From: Nanobdellota archaeon
Lineage (GTDB): Archaea; Nanobdellota; Nanobdellia; Woesearchaeales; GW2011-AR4
DNA: 52,531 nt
Direction of reading: 5' to 3'
NCBI GenBank assembly: GCA_022564635.1
Contig: JADFLA010000004.1
Coordinates: 1 to 52,531 of the forward strand
Every line of letters starts with the position of its first letter. Position 1 is the stretch's first letter. Made by a program: the position numbers and the translations under genes. The notes under the pieces were generated by a model. It saw only the letters and a list, made by a program, of their open reading frames with translations, was not told the origin of the DNA and ran no database searches. This document shows, piece after piece, positions 7,904 through 14,828 of this stretch.

Positions 7904-8881
7904 TTATATCTTTTTGTCTTCCAAAAGTTTTGCAGTGTAGCTCCATTCATATTTGGTATTTTCAGAAAAAATATCATTATTTAGAATGTCATTTTCTATT
8001 GAAGTCAAAGTAGAATCATAAACTATAGCCCCTTTACTATTTTCAAGACTTAAAATAACATCAACCACACCGGGAATATCTTTTATGTTATCTTTAATTA
8101 TTTTAATGCACGCTGGACATGTCATTCCTTTTATTTCGAGAACAGCTAAATTGTACCTTTGATTATCAAATATTTCCTCCATTCTTGAGACTTCCTCCTC
8201 AAAATTAATTTGCTTTACTTTACCATAGACATCATCACTTGTTGCAGAGGCATCTAAACTTAGAGATTTTAAACCTAATTTACTTAATTCCTTAACAAGG
8301 GTTTCATACTCTGTAGAATAAGAATCTCTGTAAGCAATTTTTCCATTTTTATCAATTAAAATTGTTGTGCCTGTAAAAGGGCTTCCATATTTTACGACAA
8401 CATTATCGGTATCGCGGGCATAAATCCAATTATCATAACCTTCTGAATATGCCCTAATAAATCTTTTTATGTCTTCGTTTGTTTCTGTAGGATCTATGTC
8501 TACAGATATAATGCTTACTTTTGGAAAATTATTCAATAATTTTCTAAAGTCATCAGTTTCAGAAATGCAAACACCGCACCATGTAGAAAATATCTCAACA
8601 ATCGCTGGATTTCCTCTAAAATCAGACAGTTTAAAGCTTTTTCCATTTACATCCGTAAGTGCGAAATCAGGAGCTTCTTTTCCAGGAGCGCTTTTAATAC
8701 CACCAGCTGCCTTTGCACTTTCTGCTAAAATAAAAGCTATAGGATCAGATTTTTTAATGTCTGGTTTATTAATATTCGTTATAGTAAAATAAATACCTAT
8801 AATAACAACTAACAAAATAAAACCTGCTGACATTCCTAACAAAAAAGTATTTTTTTCCTTTTTTTCCATCTTTAGTTCCAT
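7904..8881 (-). CDS. Membrane-anchored TlpA-like domain fused to a C-terminal HMA domain
   Basis: 325 residues. Anchor about 13-33; TlpA domain from APDFALTDVNGKSFKLSDF with FSTWCGVCISE as an intact CxxC; then a linker and an HMA domain with IKGMTCPACIKIIKDNI, ending near the C-terminus in NDIFSENTKYEWSYTAKLL. In the cis-proline loop the sequence is SPFTGTTILIDKNG, with glycine directly before TTILID where proline is expected. The order is the reverse of the HMA-DsbA protein, so thioredoxin-fold and HMA modules have been joined at least twice independently in this cluster. The first seven residues (MELKMEK) match those of the next gene upstream; a start at the second ATG (8866) is possible. 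Confidence 0.9.
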   Translation of the reverse strand: MELKMEKKEKNTFLLGMSAGFILLVVIIGIYFTITNINKPDIKKSDPIAFILAESAKAAGGIKSAPGKEAPDFALTDVNGKSFKLSDFRGNPAIVEIFSTWCGVCISETDDFRKLLNNFPKVSIISVDIDPTETNEDIKRFIRAYSEGYDNWIYARDTDNVVVKYGSPFTGTTILIDKNGKIAYRDSYSTEYETLVKELSKLGLKSLSLDASATSDDVYGKVKQINFEEEVSRMEEIFDNQRYNLAVLEIKGMTCPACIKIIKDNIKDIPGVVDVILSLENSKGAIVYDSTLTSIENDILNNDIFSENTKYEWSYTAKLLEDKKI

Positions 8882-8916
8882 ATCTACTAAAAATCAATTT
8901 ACTCCATTTCTCTTAA

Positions 8917-9141
8917 TCAGAAACAACCGCCTACTTGGTCTGGTATCTCTGCTTGTATATCAATTACACTTTTTGAGGGACTTGGGCTGCCAGTAGTAAT
9001 TTTTGTCGAGGCACTTCCTATTGAAAAGCCTCCTTCATTAAGACTATTTTTGACATTAATTAACTGTATTGCCTGCACTGTTGCTATAAGCAAAGTCACT
9101 ACAACTAAAATTAAAAGTATTTTCTCCATTTTTAACTCCAT
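8917..9141 (-). CDS. Small membrane-anchored protein ending PDQVGGCF
   Basis: A 74-residue protein with one N-terminal membrane segment (about 8-25), a Ser/Thr/Gly-rich linker, and the C-terminus IPDQVGGCF. The last eight residues are identical to those of the next gene upstream, although four of the eight codons differ at synonymous positions. The only cysteine lies one residue from the end. The start is supported by a strong ribosome binding site GGAGGTG five bases before the ATG at 9141. Expected topology places the GGCF tail outside the membrane. I do not recognise a family. The tail may be a mobile thiol, a metal ligand or a processing signal; see findings. Confidence 0.82.
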   Translation of the reverse strand: MELKMEKILLILVVVTLLIATVQAIQLINVKNSLNEGGFSIGSASTKITTGSPSPSKSVIDIQAEIPDQVGGCF

Positions 9142-9159
9142 TTTTGCACCTCCATGAAT

Positions 9160-10029
9160 TTAAAAACATCCACCTACCTGGTCTGGGACAACACTTGATA
9201 TATCCTGTCCTCCTAGAGCTGCTTCTACTCTCAGTTTTCCATTTCTTGAGAAAGTCTGGACATCTATTGGTATTGTTGATGGGTCCAAGCCCTGATCTAA
9301 ATAATACTTTGCCCATTTAACTGCCATACCAGGGAAAAAGTAGGCCATCCATACTCTTAACTCATCTTCTATCTGGTCTTTCGTATAACCTTGTTTTAAC
9401 AATAAGGTTGTTAAACCTCTAATTGTTCCTTTTTTAAAGCAACCACCTGCACCACCCGGGGCATTGCAAAACAAGCAACCACCTACCGCATCTTTAAAAT
9501 TATTTTCTTGAGTTCCATACATTAAATCAGCGTAAATCTTTTGTTGCTCAGAGGTTAAGTCCTTAGGTACATCTTGTCTGCCTCTGCCACCATTAGGCGG
9601 AAAGGGATCAAACTTCATAAGAATATTTCTTTTATCTAAAGTTAATTCAATTGGCTGCCCATTAACTGAAAAAGGTCTTATCTTATCTTCTTCACTTGGT
9701 AAAACCGCTGCAGCAATTTCTTGAATCGAAGCGTCACTTCCTAGATTTATGGTTCTACTAGAAATCCCAATAGAACTGCCAGTAACAGATATTGGTAAGC
9801 TAAATATCATATACTGATTAAAAGCCAGCACAAGAAACACTAAAAACATTATAATCATATACGGTTTATAGTTTACCTCCTCTTTTTTTTCATCCTCTGC
9901 ATGATGTAAAATATTATATGGTTTATGGCTAATTTTTCCCTTTTTTTTATGAAGAACATGGTATATAACCTTATTATACTCAGAACCTAATTCTTCACTT
10001 TTCTCATGATCTTTTTGGGATCCTTCCAT
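9160..10029 (-). CDS. Membrane-anchored GGC-rich protein ending PDQVGGCF
   Basis: 289 residues. A charged cytoplasmic N-terminus of about 55 residues precedes one membrane segment (about 57-78) and an external region. The middle holds AVGGCLFCNAPGGAGGCF, three cysteines in glycine-rich context including a CxxC, followed by a helical segment with LLLKQGYTKDQIEDELRVWM. The C-terminus is VVPDQVGGCF. The internal GGCF and terminal GGCF suggest one motif used twice. The helical segment after the cysteine motif is loosely reminiscent of CcmH-type proteins, but I cannot claim homology. The start has a good ribosome binding site (GGAGGT, 11 bases upstream). No known family recognised. Confidence 0.82.
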   Translation of the reverse strand: MEGSQKDHEKSEELGSEYNKVIYHVLHKKKGKISHKPYNILHHAEDEKKEEVNYKPYMIIMFLVFLVLAFNQYMIFSLPISVTGSSIGISSRTINLGSDASIQEIAAAVLPSEEDKIRPFSVNGQPIELTLDKRNILMKFDPFPPNGGRGRQDVPKDLTSEQQKIYADLMYGTQENNFKDAVGGCLFCNAPGGAGGCFKKGTIRGLTTLLLKQGYTKDQIEDELRVWMAYFFPGMAVKWAKYYLDQGLDPSTIPIDVQTFSRNGKLRVEAALGGQDISSVVPDQVGGCF

Positions 10030-10067
10030 TTTAATTAACCTCCAAATTGAAATTGTTTATCTAGCAA

Positions 10068-11345
10068 TTAAACTTCAATAATATCATTAACCTTATTATT
10101 CGAACTACTATCATAACTCAAATCTTTATAAACAATATTCTTACCCATTGCTTCAAGACTTCTAAAAACATAGCTACCATCATCTTCCACTGTAAAAAAG
10201 TTTCCAAAACTTTTTGCAGAAGGATAATCAGAAAAATCACTTGATAATATTATAGTAGGAACTTTAGTAATAGAATATTTCTCAACTAATTCCTTGCCTT
10301 CGTCATCTGAAATATCGATCTTTTTTTCGCTATTAATATTTATGTTAATCCCTCTAGGATTTGACAAAATTTGCCTATGAATTTCTACATCATAGCAATC
10401 TAAACAACTTTTGTCTGATAGGTAAGTAACATCAACTAATCCCACCACTTTATTTTTATTTAAATCAAAATATGGCGGACTTATTGTTCTAAAAATATAG
10501 CTCCCATCATTTTCAACAGTACCTACTTGCTGCCAATCTTTAGTTATATCTTCATAAGCAGATAAATCTGAAGAAATTATTAAGGAAGGCACTTTGTCTA
10601 AGCTATACTTGGAAATAAGTGAATCTGCATTTTTTATATCAACCACTTTTTCATCTGTAATTGCAACACCTAGTTGCTTTAATTGTCGTACAAAGATTGA
10701 CAAGTCTGTGCAATTTCCACAAGTTGCATCATTTATATAAGTTAAAGAAACTCTTCCCATAATTTCATTAGAAGATGTATCAAAATATGGTGCCTTAATT
10801 CCTGTAAATATCAACGCATCGCTCTCTTTTTTTAAACCAAGATTACCTGATTTTTCTATCTCGCCAAAAACTAAAACTGTAGGAATCCTTTTAATATTGT
10901 ATTTGTTAATTAAATCCTTTGCTTTTGCAGAATTCAAATCTAAAGATTCTTCATTTGTAATTTTTACTTTATTATTTTTTATGGAATTTAGGATTTGGCT
11001 GAGATCAAAACAGTCGGTACATGCAGTGTTCTCTATTACTGTGAGCTGAATCTCTGCAGGTCTTGTTAACTCCTCAGCTTCTTCAATTTTTGCCTTAGCT
11101 GTATTTTTTAAGCCAAATGCCAAAAATAGATTTAATATTAGCAATAGGCTTAAAGCAACTACAAGCAAGTTAATTAATTTAATTCCTTTTAAATTCTCAA
11201 AAAAATTAATTTTTATTTTTTTATCATCTGGAATTTTCTCATGAACACTTTTATTATGGTGTTCATGAACATTATGATGCTTTTCCATCCCATCATGCCT
11301 ATTAGTTTGGTGATGCCCTTTTTCTGTATGGTGTTCTTTTTCCAT
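10068..11345 (-). CDS. His-rich membrane protein with three thioredoxin-like CxxC repeats
   Basis: 425 residues. The first 42 residues are rich in histidine (HHTEKGHHQTNRHDGMEKHH and onward) and should lie in the cytoplasm before the membrane segment at about 53-75. Three repeats of about 100 residues follow outside, with CTDC, CGNC and CLDC near the start of each and proline loops RIPTVLVF, KVPSLIIS and KVPTIILS. Repeats 1-2 and 2-3 are joined by similar linkers (APYFD, PPYFD), and the last two share DGSYIFR/DGSYVFR. Each repeat looks like a complete small thioredoxin/glutaredoxin-like domain, so the protein carries up to three external redox or metal sites plus a His-rich inner tail. The His tail may bind nickel, zinc or copper. 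No named family is known to me. Confidence 0.85.
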   Translation of the reverse strand: MEKEHHTEKGHHQTNRHDGMEKHHNVHEHHNKSVHEKIPDDKKIKINFFENLKGIKLINLLVVALSLLLILNLFLAFGLKNTAKAKIEEAEELTRPAEIQLTVIENTACTDCFDLSQILNSIKNNKVKITNEESLDLNSAKAKDLINKYNIKRIPTVLVFGEIEKSGNLGLKKESDALIFTGIKAPYFDTSSNEIMGRVSLTYINDATCGNCTDLSIFVRQLKQLGVAITDEKVVDIKNADSLISKYSLDKVPSLIISSDLSAYEDITKDWQQVGTVENDGSYIFRTISPPYFDLNKNKVVGLVDVTYLSDKSCLDCYDVEIHRQILSNPRGINININSEKKIDISDDEGKELVEKYSITKVPTIILSSDFSDYPSAKSFGNFFTVEDDGSYVFRSLEAMGKNIVYKDLSYDSSSNNKVNDIIEV

Positions 11346-11373
11346 TTTATATTTTTATTTTCTCACACTTAAA

Positions 11374-11808
11374 TTAAATTTTACAACCTGTTAGATCTGC
11401 CAACCTGTTAAATGTCTGTACATTTTCATAATACTTGCCGTTAATTAACCAAGTAGGTGTTATCTTGATATTAGGATCCTCAGTAAAATCCCTGGAGTCA
11501 ATAAACCTCATAGAATTTCCAAACATTCCCTTTTGTGCATGAGTATATTGACATGCAGATGCACCATACATAATAACACCCTTCTCAGTTAAGCATTGTG
11601 CAAAACCATCCAAGGGCGCTGGCTTCAAAGTATTTAAATAACCAAAACCAATACCCACGAAAATCAAAATAATAGCAACTGAAATACTAGAAACAATTAG
11701 AATTTTTTTGTAATTTTTTGGCTTTTCTATTGTACTTTTGTCTATGTTTTGCTCTGTTTTTTGACTTTCATCCCTAATGCTTTCAATTTCATCCTTGCTT
11801 AAAGCCAT
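11374..11808 (-). CDS. Membrane-anchored thioredoxin-like protein with CxxT site (VKOR-partner type)
   Basis: 144 residues: cytoplasmic N-terminus, membrane segment at about 37-55, and a short external thioredoxin-like domain. The pattern FAQCLTEKGVIMYGASACQY resembles the thioredoxin domain that is fused to or partners VKOR-type DsbB proteins, where the motif is normally MYGxxWCPHC. Here it is ACQYTHAQK: the second cysteine is threonine and the tryptophan is lost. The cis-proline loop is intact (IKITPTWLINGKYY). The pre-domain cysteine in FAQC and the C-terminal LTGC remain. With the second active-site cysteine absent, the catalytic cycle must differ. It is the second gene of the cluster. 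Confidence 0.83.
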   Translation of the reverse strand: MALSKDEIESIRDESQKTEQNIDKSTIEKPKNYKKILIVSSISVAIILIFVGIGFGYLNTLKPAPLDGFAQCLTEKGVIMYGASACQYTHAQKGMFGNSMRFIDSRDFTEDPNIKITPTWLINGKYYENVQTFNRLADLTGCKI

Positions 11809-11816
11809 TTTTGAAA

Positions 11817-12035
11817 CTATAGATTACTAGGGACTGAGCCTATGCTAGCTGAACTATCACCCAAATTGTCTACAGGTGCTACTCCGCAACCACCACCTAC
11901 ATAAGGTTGTTGCTGTCCACCCTGACCCTGTTGCGCACTATAGGCTGCATACCCAGTAGAGCTGCTTTTGGTACACCCAGCCACTAACACAATCCCTACC
12001 AACAATACCACAAATAAAATTGTTTTGTACTTCAT
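11817..12035 (-). CDS. Small Gln/Gly-rich lipoprotein with GGGC motif
   Basis: 72 residues with a clear lipoprotein signal (lipobox LVAGC, mature Cys at about 21). The mature part is short and low in complexity (QQGQGGQQQPYVGGGCGVAP) with a single further cysteine in VGGGCG, resembling the VGGC context of the two PDQVGGCF proteins in the same cluster. It is the first gene downstream of the probable promoter region and lies 8 bases before the next gene. A ribosome binding site-like GAGGG lies about 14 bases before the ATG. No family recognised. Confidence 0.75.
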   Translation of the reverse strand: MKYKTILFVVLLVGIVLVAGCTKSSSTGYAAYSAQQGQGGQQQPYVGGGCGVAPVDNLGDSSASIGSVPSNL

Positions 12036-12267
12036 TTTACTGCTGGTAATCCCTCTTTTATTTATAATCGTTTCTATATTCTTACTAATAAATCATATAT
12101 TATATATAATTCATTGCGTCTATACTTAGGGAAAAAATACGTTTTTTGTCCAAAATTAGCATTAAAACGCCTTATTACCGTTCATAAAGCATTATTACCT
12201 CTTATTTAACCAAGAATAGTCCAAAAATACCTTTAAAACCTGATTTTTAAGAAGTTCAAAATAATTA
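12036..12267 (-). promoter_or_regulatory. Probable promoter and operator region of the redox/metal cluster
   Basis: This is the 232-base gap before the first cluster gene. An AT-rich segment around 12088-12108 (reading ATTATATATAATATAT on the minus strand) is a TATA-box candidate. Further upstream are two copies of TTATTACC at 12172-12179 and 12192-12199, starts 20 bases apart (two helical turns), and two copies of GTCCAAAA at 12148-12155 and 12219-12226, each followed by ATTAAAAC- or CTTTAAAAC-like sequence. Such spaced repeats are typical of operator sites. The binding protein might be the adjacent membrane winged-helix protein; this is an inference. Confidence 0.45.
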
Positions 12268-12789
12268 TTAAAAATTCTCTGTCAAGAATACCTCATAAGT
12301 TTTCCCTTTTGCTTTTCTTGCTACTAAGTTCTTTTTTTCAAAATCCATAAGAATCTGGCTTACTTTTGCTTTTGATAAATTAGTTCTATACTTTAAAGTG
12401 GATTGTGTTACTCCTTCCTGTTCTTTAACAGACATTAAAACCTTTCTTTCATTCCCATCCAAAGGCCTTAGCAATAAGTTAAACTTATCTTCATCTGTCT
12501 TTTGCATTTTCTCTTCTTGAATTTTCTCTAATGCATCATTATATTTTGACACATCTACCTCACTCTTGTTAAAAAACAATAAATAAAACCCCAATGCAAA
12601 AATAAAAGACAAGACTCCAACTGCTATATGTGAGGTTCCTAATAAAGAATTTACTTGTTGGCATTCCTTGGTTGGATTGCATTGAAGCTGTTGTCCTTGT
12701 AAATTAAGCTGATTCATATAAGAAAACATAATGAAACCTAGAATAATACTCATACCTACAATTAAAAAGCCAAGTTTTTTTGTTTCCAT
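12268..12789 (-). CDS. Two-TM membrane protein with C-terminal winged-helix DNA-binding domain
   Basis: 173 residues. Membrane segments at about 6-24 and 53-73 flank an external loop with a Cys pair at 37 and 43 (CNPTKEC). A helical linker leads to a winged-helix domain from about residue 113 (ERKVLMSVKEQEGVTQSTL, then LSKAKVSQILMDFEKKNL). This architecture matches archaeal membrane-bound transcription regulators of the COG2512 type. The external dithiol directly upstream of a thiol/metal gene cluster suggests that it senses thiol redox state or a thiophilic metal outside the membrane and controls the cluster. Both lie on the minus strand with 232 bases between. Confidence 0.85.
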   Translation of the reverse strand: METKKLGFLIVGMSIILGFIMFSYMNQLNLQGQQLQCNPTKECQQVNSLLGTSHIAVGVLSFIFALGFYLLFFNKSEVDVSKYNDALEKIQEEKMQKTDEDKFNLLLRPLDGNERKVLMSVKEQEGVTQSTLKYRTNLSKAKVSQILMDFEKKNLVARKAKGKTYEVFLTENF

Positions 12790-12850
12790 AATCCTTTTTA
12801 ACCCAATCTACAATAAATTTGCAATCTTACTATAAAAACTTTACTAAAAT

Positions 12851-12939
12851 ATAGTAGCGGACATATGTTATGCATCATAAATATCCGATACTATATATAT
12901 AAAACGACATACAAATTGAAATAAAACCTATGTCGTTTT
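12851..12939. repeat. Two adjacent inverted repeats in the thiE-regulator gap
   Basis: The 253-base gap 12790-13042 contains two hairpin-forming inverted repeats. The first pairs ATAGTAGCGGACAT (12851-12864) with ATATCCGATACTAT (12881-12894), 12 of 14 positions matching, around a 16-base loop that itself contains TTATG-CAT-CATAA. The second pairs AAAACGACATA (12901-12911) perfectly with TATGTCGTTTT (12929-12939) around 17 bases. They lie 62-150 bases before the start of the membrane winged-helix gene and over 100 bases after the thiE stop. They could be operators, or transcript-end structures for thiSGE. The rest of the gap is AT-rich with no ORF. Confidence 0.6.
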
Positions 12940-13042
12940 CTAATAAACCCATAAAAATTATATGTTGTTTAATGATAAACTCCCATATATAAACCTATTA
13001 CTTATAATTCAATAATAATTTTAAATAATTAAATAATACATC

Positions 13043-13678
13043 CTAAACTGTCTTAATCTTCTTAACTAATTCCCTAGCATCTTCTTTAACGTCATCAGCA
13101 CCAACAACAGCACTAATAACAGCTACACTCTTAACTCCTTGATCTAAAACAGAATCAATATTTTTTTTATTTATCCCACCAATTGCTATCAATGGTTTAT
13201 TAATCTTATTTATAATCTGATTAATAATGTTGGTACCTACTGTATAATCCTTTGACCTTGTTTTGAATATTGGACCTATTGTAATGTAATTAGTACCTTC
13301 TTTATCCGCTTTGATAGCCTGCTCACTACTATGCGTAGACAACCCTATTATTAAATTTTTATATTTTTTATTGGAAATTTCTCTTGCACCTTTAATAGAC
13401 ATATCACTTTGTCCCAAATGAACACCATCCGCATTAATTTCCAAAGCAACATCAACATAATCATTCAAAATAAAAAGAACATTATTTTCTCTGCAAATTT
13501 TTAATAGTTTAATTGCTTCTTCTTTTATTCTATTTTTGTCCCAATTCTTTTCCCTTAATTGAATTATCTCTGCACCGCCTTTTATCGCTTCCTTAACAAT
13601 AAATTCATTGCTCCTATTTTTAGAAATAGTACTTTCTGTTATTACATATAATTTATTGTTAAAATCAAAGTTTTTCAT
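13043..13678 (-). CDS. thiE: Thiamine-phosphate synthase
   Basis: 211 residues, normal for ThiE, which joins HMP-PP with the thiazole phosphate to make thiamine phosphate in the cytoplasm. The TIM-barrel signature motifs are present: LYVITES at the start, IIQLREKNWDK, FILNDYVDVALEINADGVHLGQ, SDMSIKGAR, YITIGPIFKTRSKDY and PLIAIGGINKKNI. It ends the thiSGE set, 101 bases downstream of thiG. The archaeal ThiD-ThiN route is more usual in archaea, so the complete bacterial-style thiSGE group may have come by transfer. HMP synthesis (ThiC) is not in the window. Confidence 0.96.
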   Translation of the reverse strand: MKNFDFNNKLYVITESTISKNRSNEFIVKEAIKGGAEIIQLREKNWDKNRIKEEAIKLLKICRENNVLFILNDYVDVALEINADGVHLGQSDMSIKGAREISNKKYKNLIIGLSTHSSEQAIKADKEGTNYITIGPIFKTRSKDYTVGTNIINQIINKINKPLIAIGGINKKNIDSVLDQGVKSVAVISAVVGADDVKEDARELVKKIKTV

Positions 13679-13779
13679 AATAAAAAGAAATTATTTTTAT
13701 TTTTTATTTGATTATTTTTATTGTTATAATTTTTATTTTAATGGAAAAAATTTATTTGAATATCATTGTACCAAAAATT

Positions 13780-14550
13780 CTATTTAATGACACCTTCTAT
13801 CGGACTGGAAGCACTTGCATACAGTTTCTTTTGAATCCTACCAGCCAAAAAAGCGTCTCTTCCAGACTCTATAGCTGATTTCATTGCCCTTGCCATCCTT
13901 ACAGGATCCTTAGCCAATGCAACTCCAGTGTTAAGCAAAACTCCATCCGCACCCAGCTCCATTGCAATTGTAACATCCGAAGCCGTTCCAACACCAGCAT
14001 CAACAATTATTGGAACATTTGCATTCTCTATAATATTTTTTATATTGTTTGGATTCAAAATACCTTGTCCGGACCCGATTGGACTTCCAAGCGGCATAAC
14101 AGATGTTGCTCCAGCTTCCTCAATTTTCTTAGCATATATAATATCATCATTTGTATAAGCTAGAACAGTAAAACCCTCCTTAACCAAAACCTTTGTAGCC
14201 TTAAGTGTTTCCCCATTATCAGGCATTAATGTTTTTTGGTCTCCTATAACCTCTAATTTAACCCAATCTCCCATTCCTAACTCGCGAGCAAGCCTTGCAG
14301 TTCTGATTGCATCTTCCGCAGTATAACAACCAGCAGTATTCGGCAATATAGTAAGTTTATCTTTATTAATATAATTCAACAAATTTTCTTTTTCATCATC
14401 AAAATTAACCCTTCTTATTGCAACAGTAACAACTTCTGCACCACAAGCCTCATGCGCCTTTTTCATTACCTCAAAATTCTCATACTTCCCAGTACCAATA
14501 ATCAATCTGGAATTAAATTCAAACTTTCCAATTTTTAATTTGTCATCCAT
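13780..14550 (-). CDS. thiG: Thiazole synthase
   Basis: 256 residues, typical for ThiG, which builds the thiazole phosphate of thiamine from deoxyxylulose phosphate, dehydroglycine and the sulfur carried on ThiS thiocarboxylate. Recognisable blocks are [93 protein letters not shown] and [16 protein letters not shown]. It starts 3 bases after thiS ends. The sulfur donor and glycine/tyrosine oxidase (ThiO/ThiH) and ThiF are not in the window. Confidence 0.97.
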   Translation of the reverse strand: MDDKLKIGKFEFNSRLIIGTGKYENFEVMKKAHEACGAEVVTVAIRRVNFDDEKENLLNYINKDKLTILPNTAGCYTAEDAIRTARLARELGMGDWVKLEVIGDQKTLMPDNGETLKATKVLVKEGFTVLAYTNDDIIYAKKIEEAGATSVMPLGSPIGSGQGILNPNNIKNIIENANVPIIVDAGVGTASDVTIAMELGADGVLLNTGVALAKDPVRMARAMKSAIESGRDAFLAGRIQKKLYASASSPIEGVIK

Positions 14551-14553
14551 ATA

Positions 14554-14751
14554 TTAACCACCACCTACAATAGTAACTATTTCTAATTTGTCATCATTTT
14601 TTAATATTGTATTATTAAAATTTTGTCTATGAACAATGTTTTTATTTAACTCAATAGCAACGGTATCCATTTTAAGGTTAAGAGAATTTAACAAATCTGA
14701 AATTTTTTCACATTCTAAATTCTTTTCTTCTCCATTGATTATTAATTTCAT
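14554..14751 (-). CDS. thiS: Sulfur carrier protein ThiS
   Basis: 65 residues with ubiquitin-like fold features: MKLIINGEEKNLE at the start, an IAxELNKNIVHR-like segment (VAIELNKNIVHRQNF), and the terminus IVTIVGGG. ThiS is adenylated and thiocarboxylated at its C-terminal Gly-Gly and passes sulfur to ThiG. The family ends in GG; here there are three glycines, which keeps a terminal Gly-Gly. A GGGG-containing ribosome binding site lies just before the ATG. First gene of the thiSGE set. Confidence 0.93.
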   Translation of the reverse strand: MKLIINGEEKNLECEKISDLLNSLNLKMDTVAIELNKNIVHRQNFNNTILKNDDKLEIVTIVGGG

Positions 14752-14828
14752 TTCTACCCCTTGGAATATAAGAAGTACTGTTAATTTAAAAAGATTTTTA
14801 TTGTTAAGAAAAAAGTTAGGTCGGAGTA

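Noticed and set aside
8866-8881. MELKMEK shared at the start of two genes (7904 and 8917) as sign of a repeat or shared domain
   Set aside because: Only seven residues, with different codons and no similarity afterwards; it may reflect start-codon ambiguity in one of them.
9056-9316. 86-residue minus-strand ORF overlapping the two GGCF genes
   Set aside because: It is out of frame with both genes, has no signal or hydrophobic pattern, and the GGCF genes explain the sequence with good ribosome binding sites.
1-12035. Cytochrome c maturation operon
   Set aside because: CcdA and TlpA fit, but no CcmC/CcmF-like haem handling protein, no CXXCH protein and no apocytochrome gene is present.
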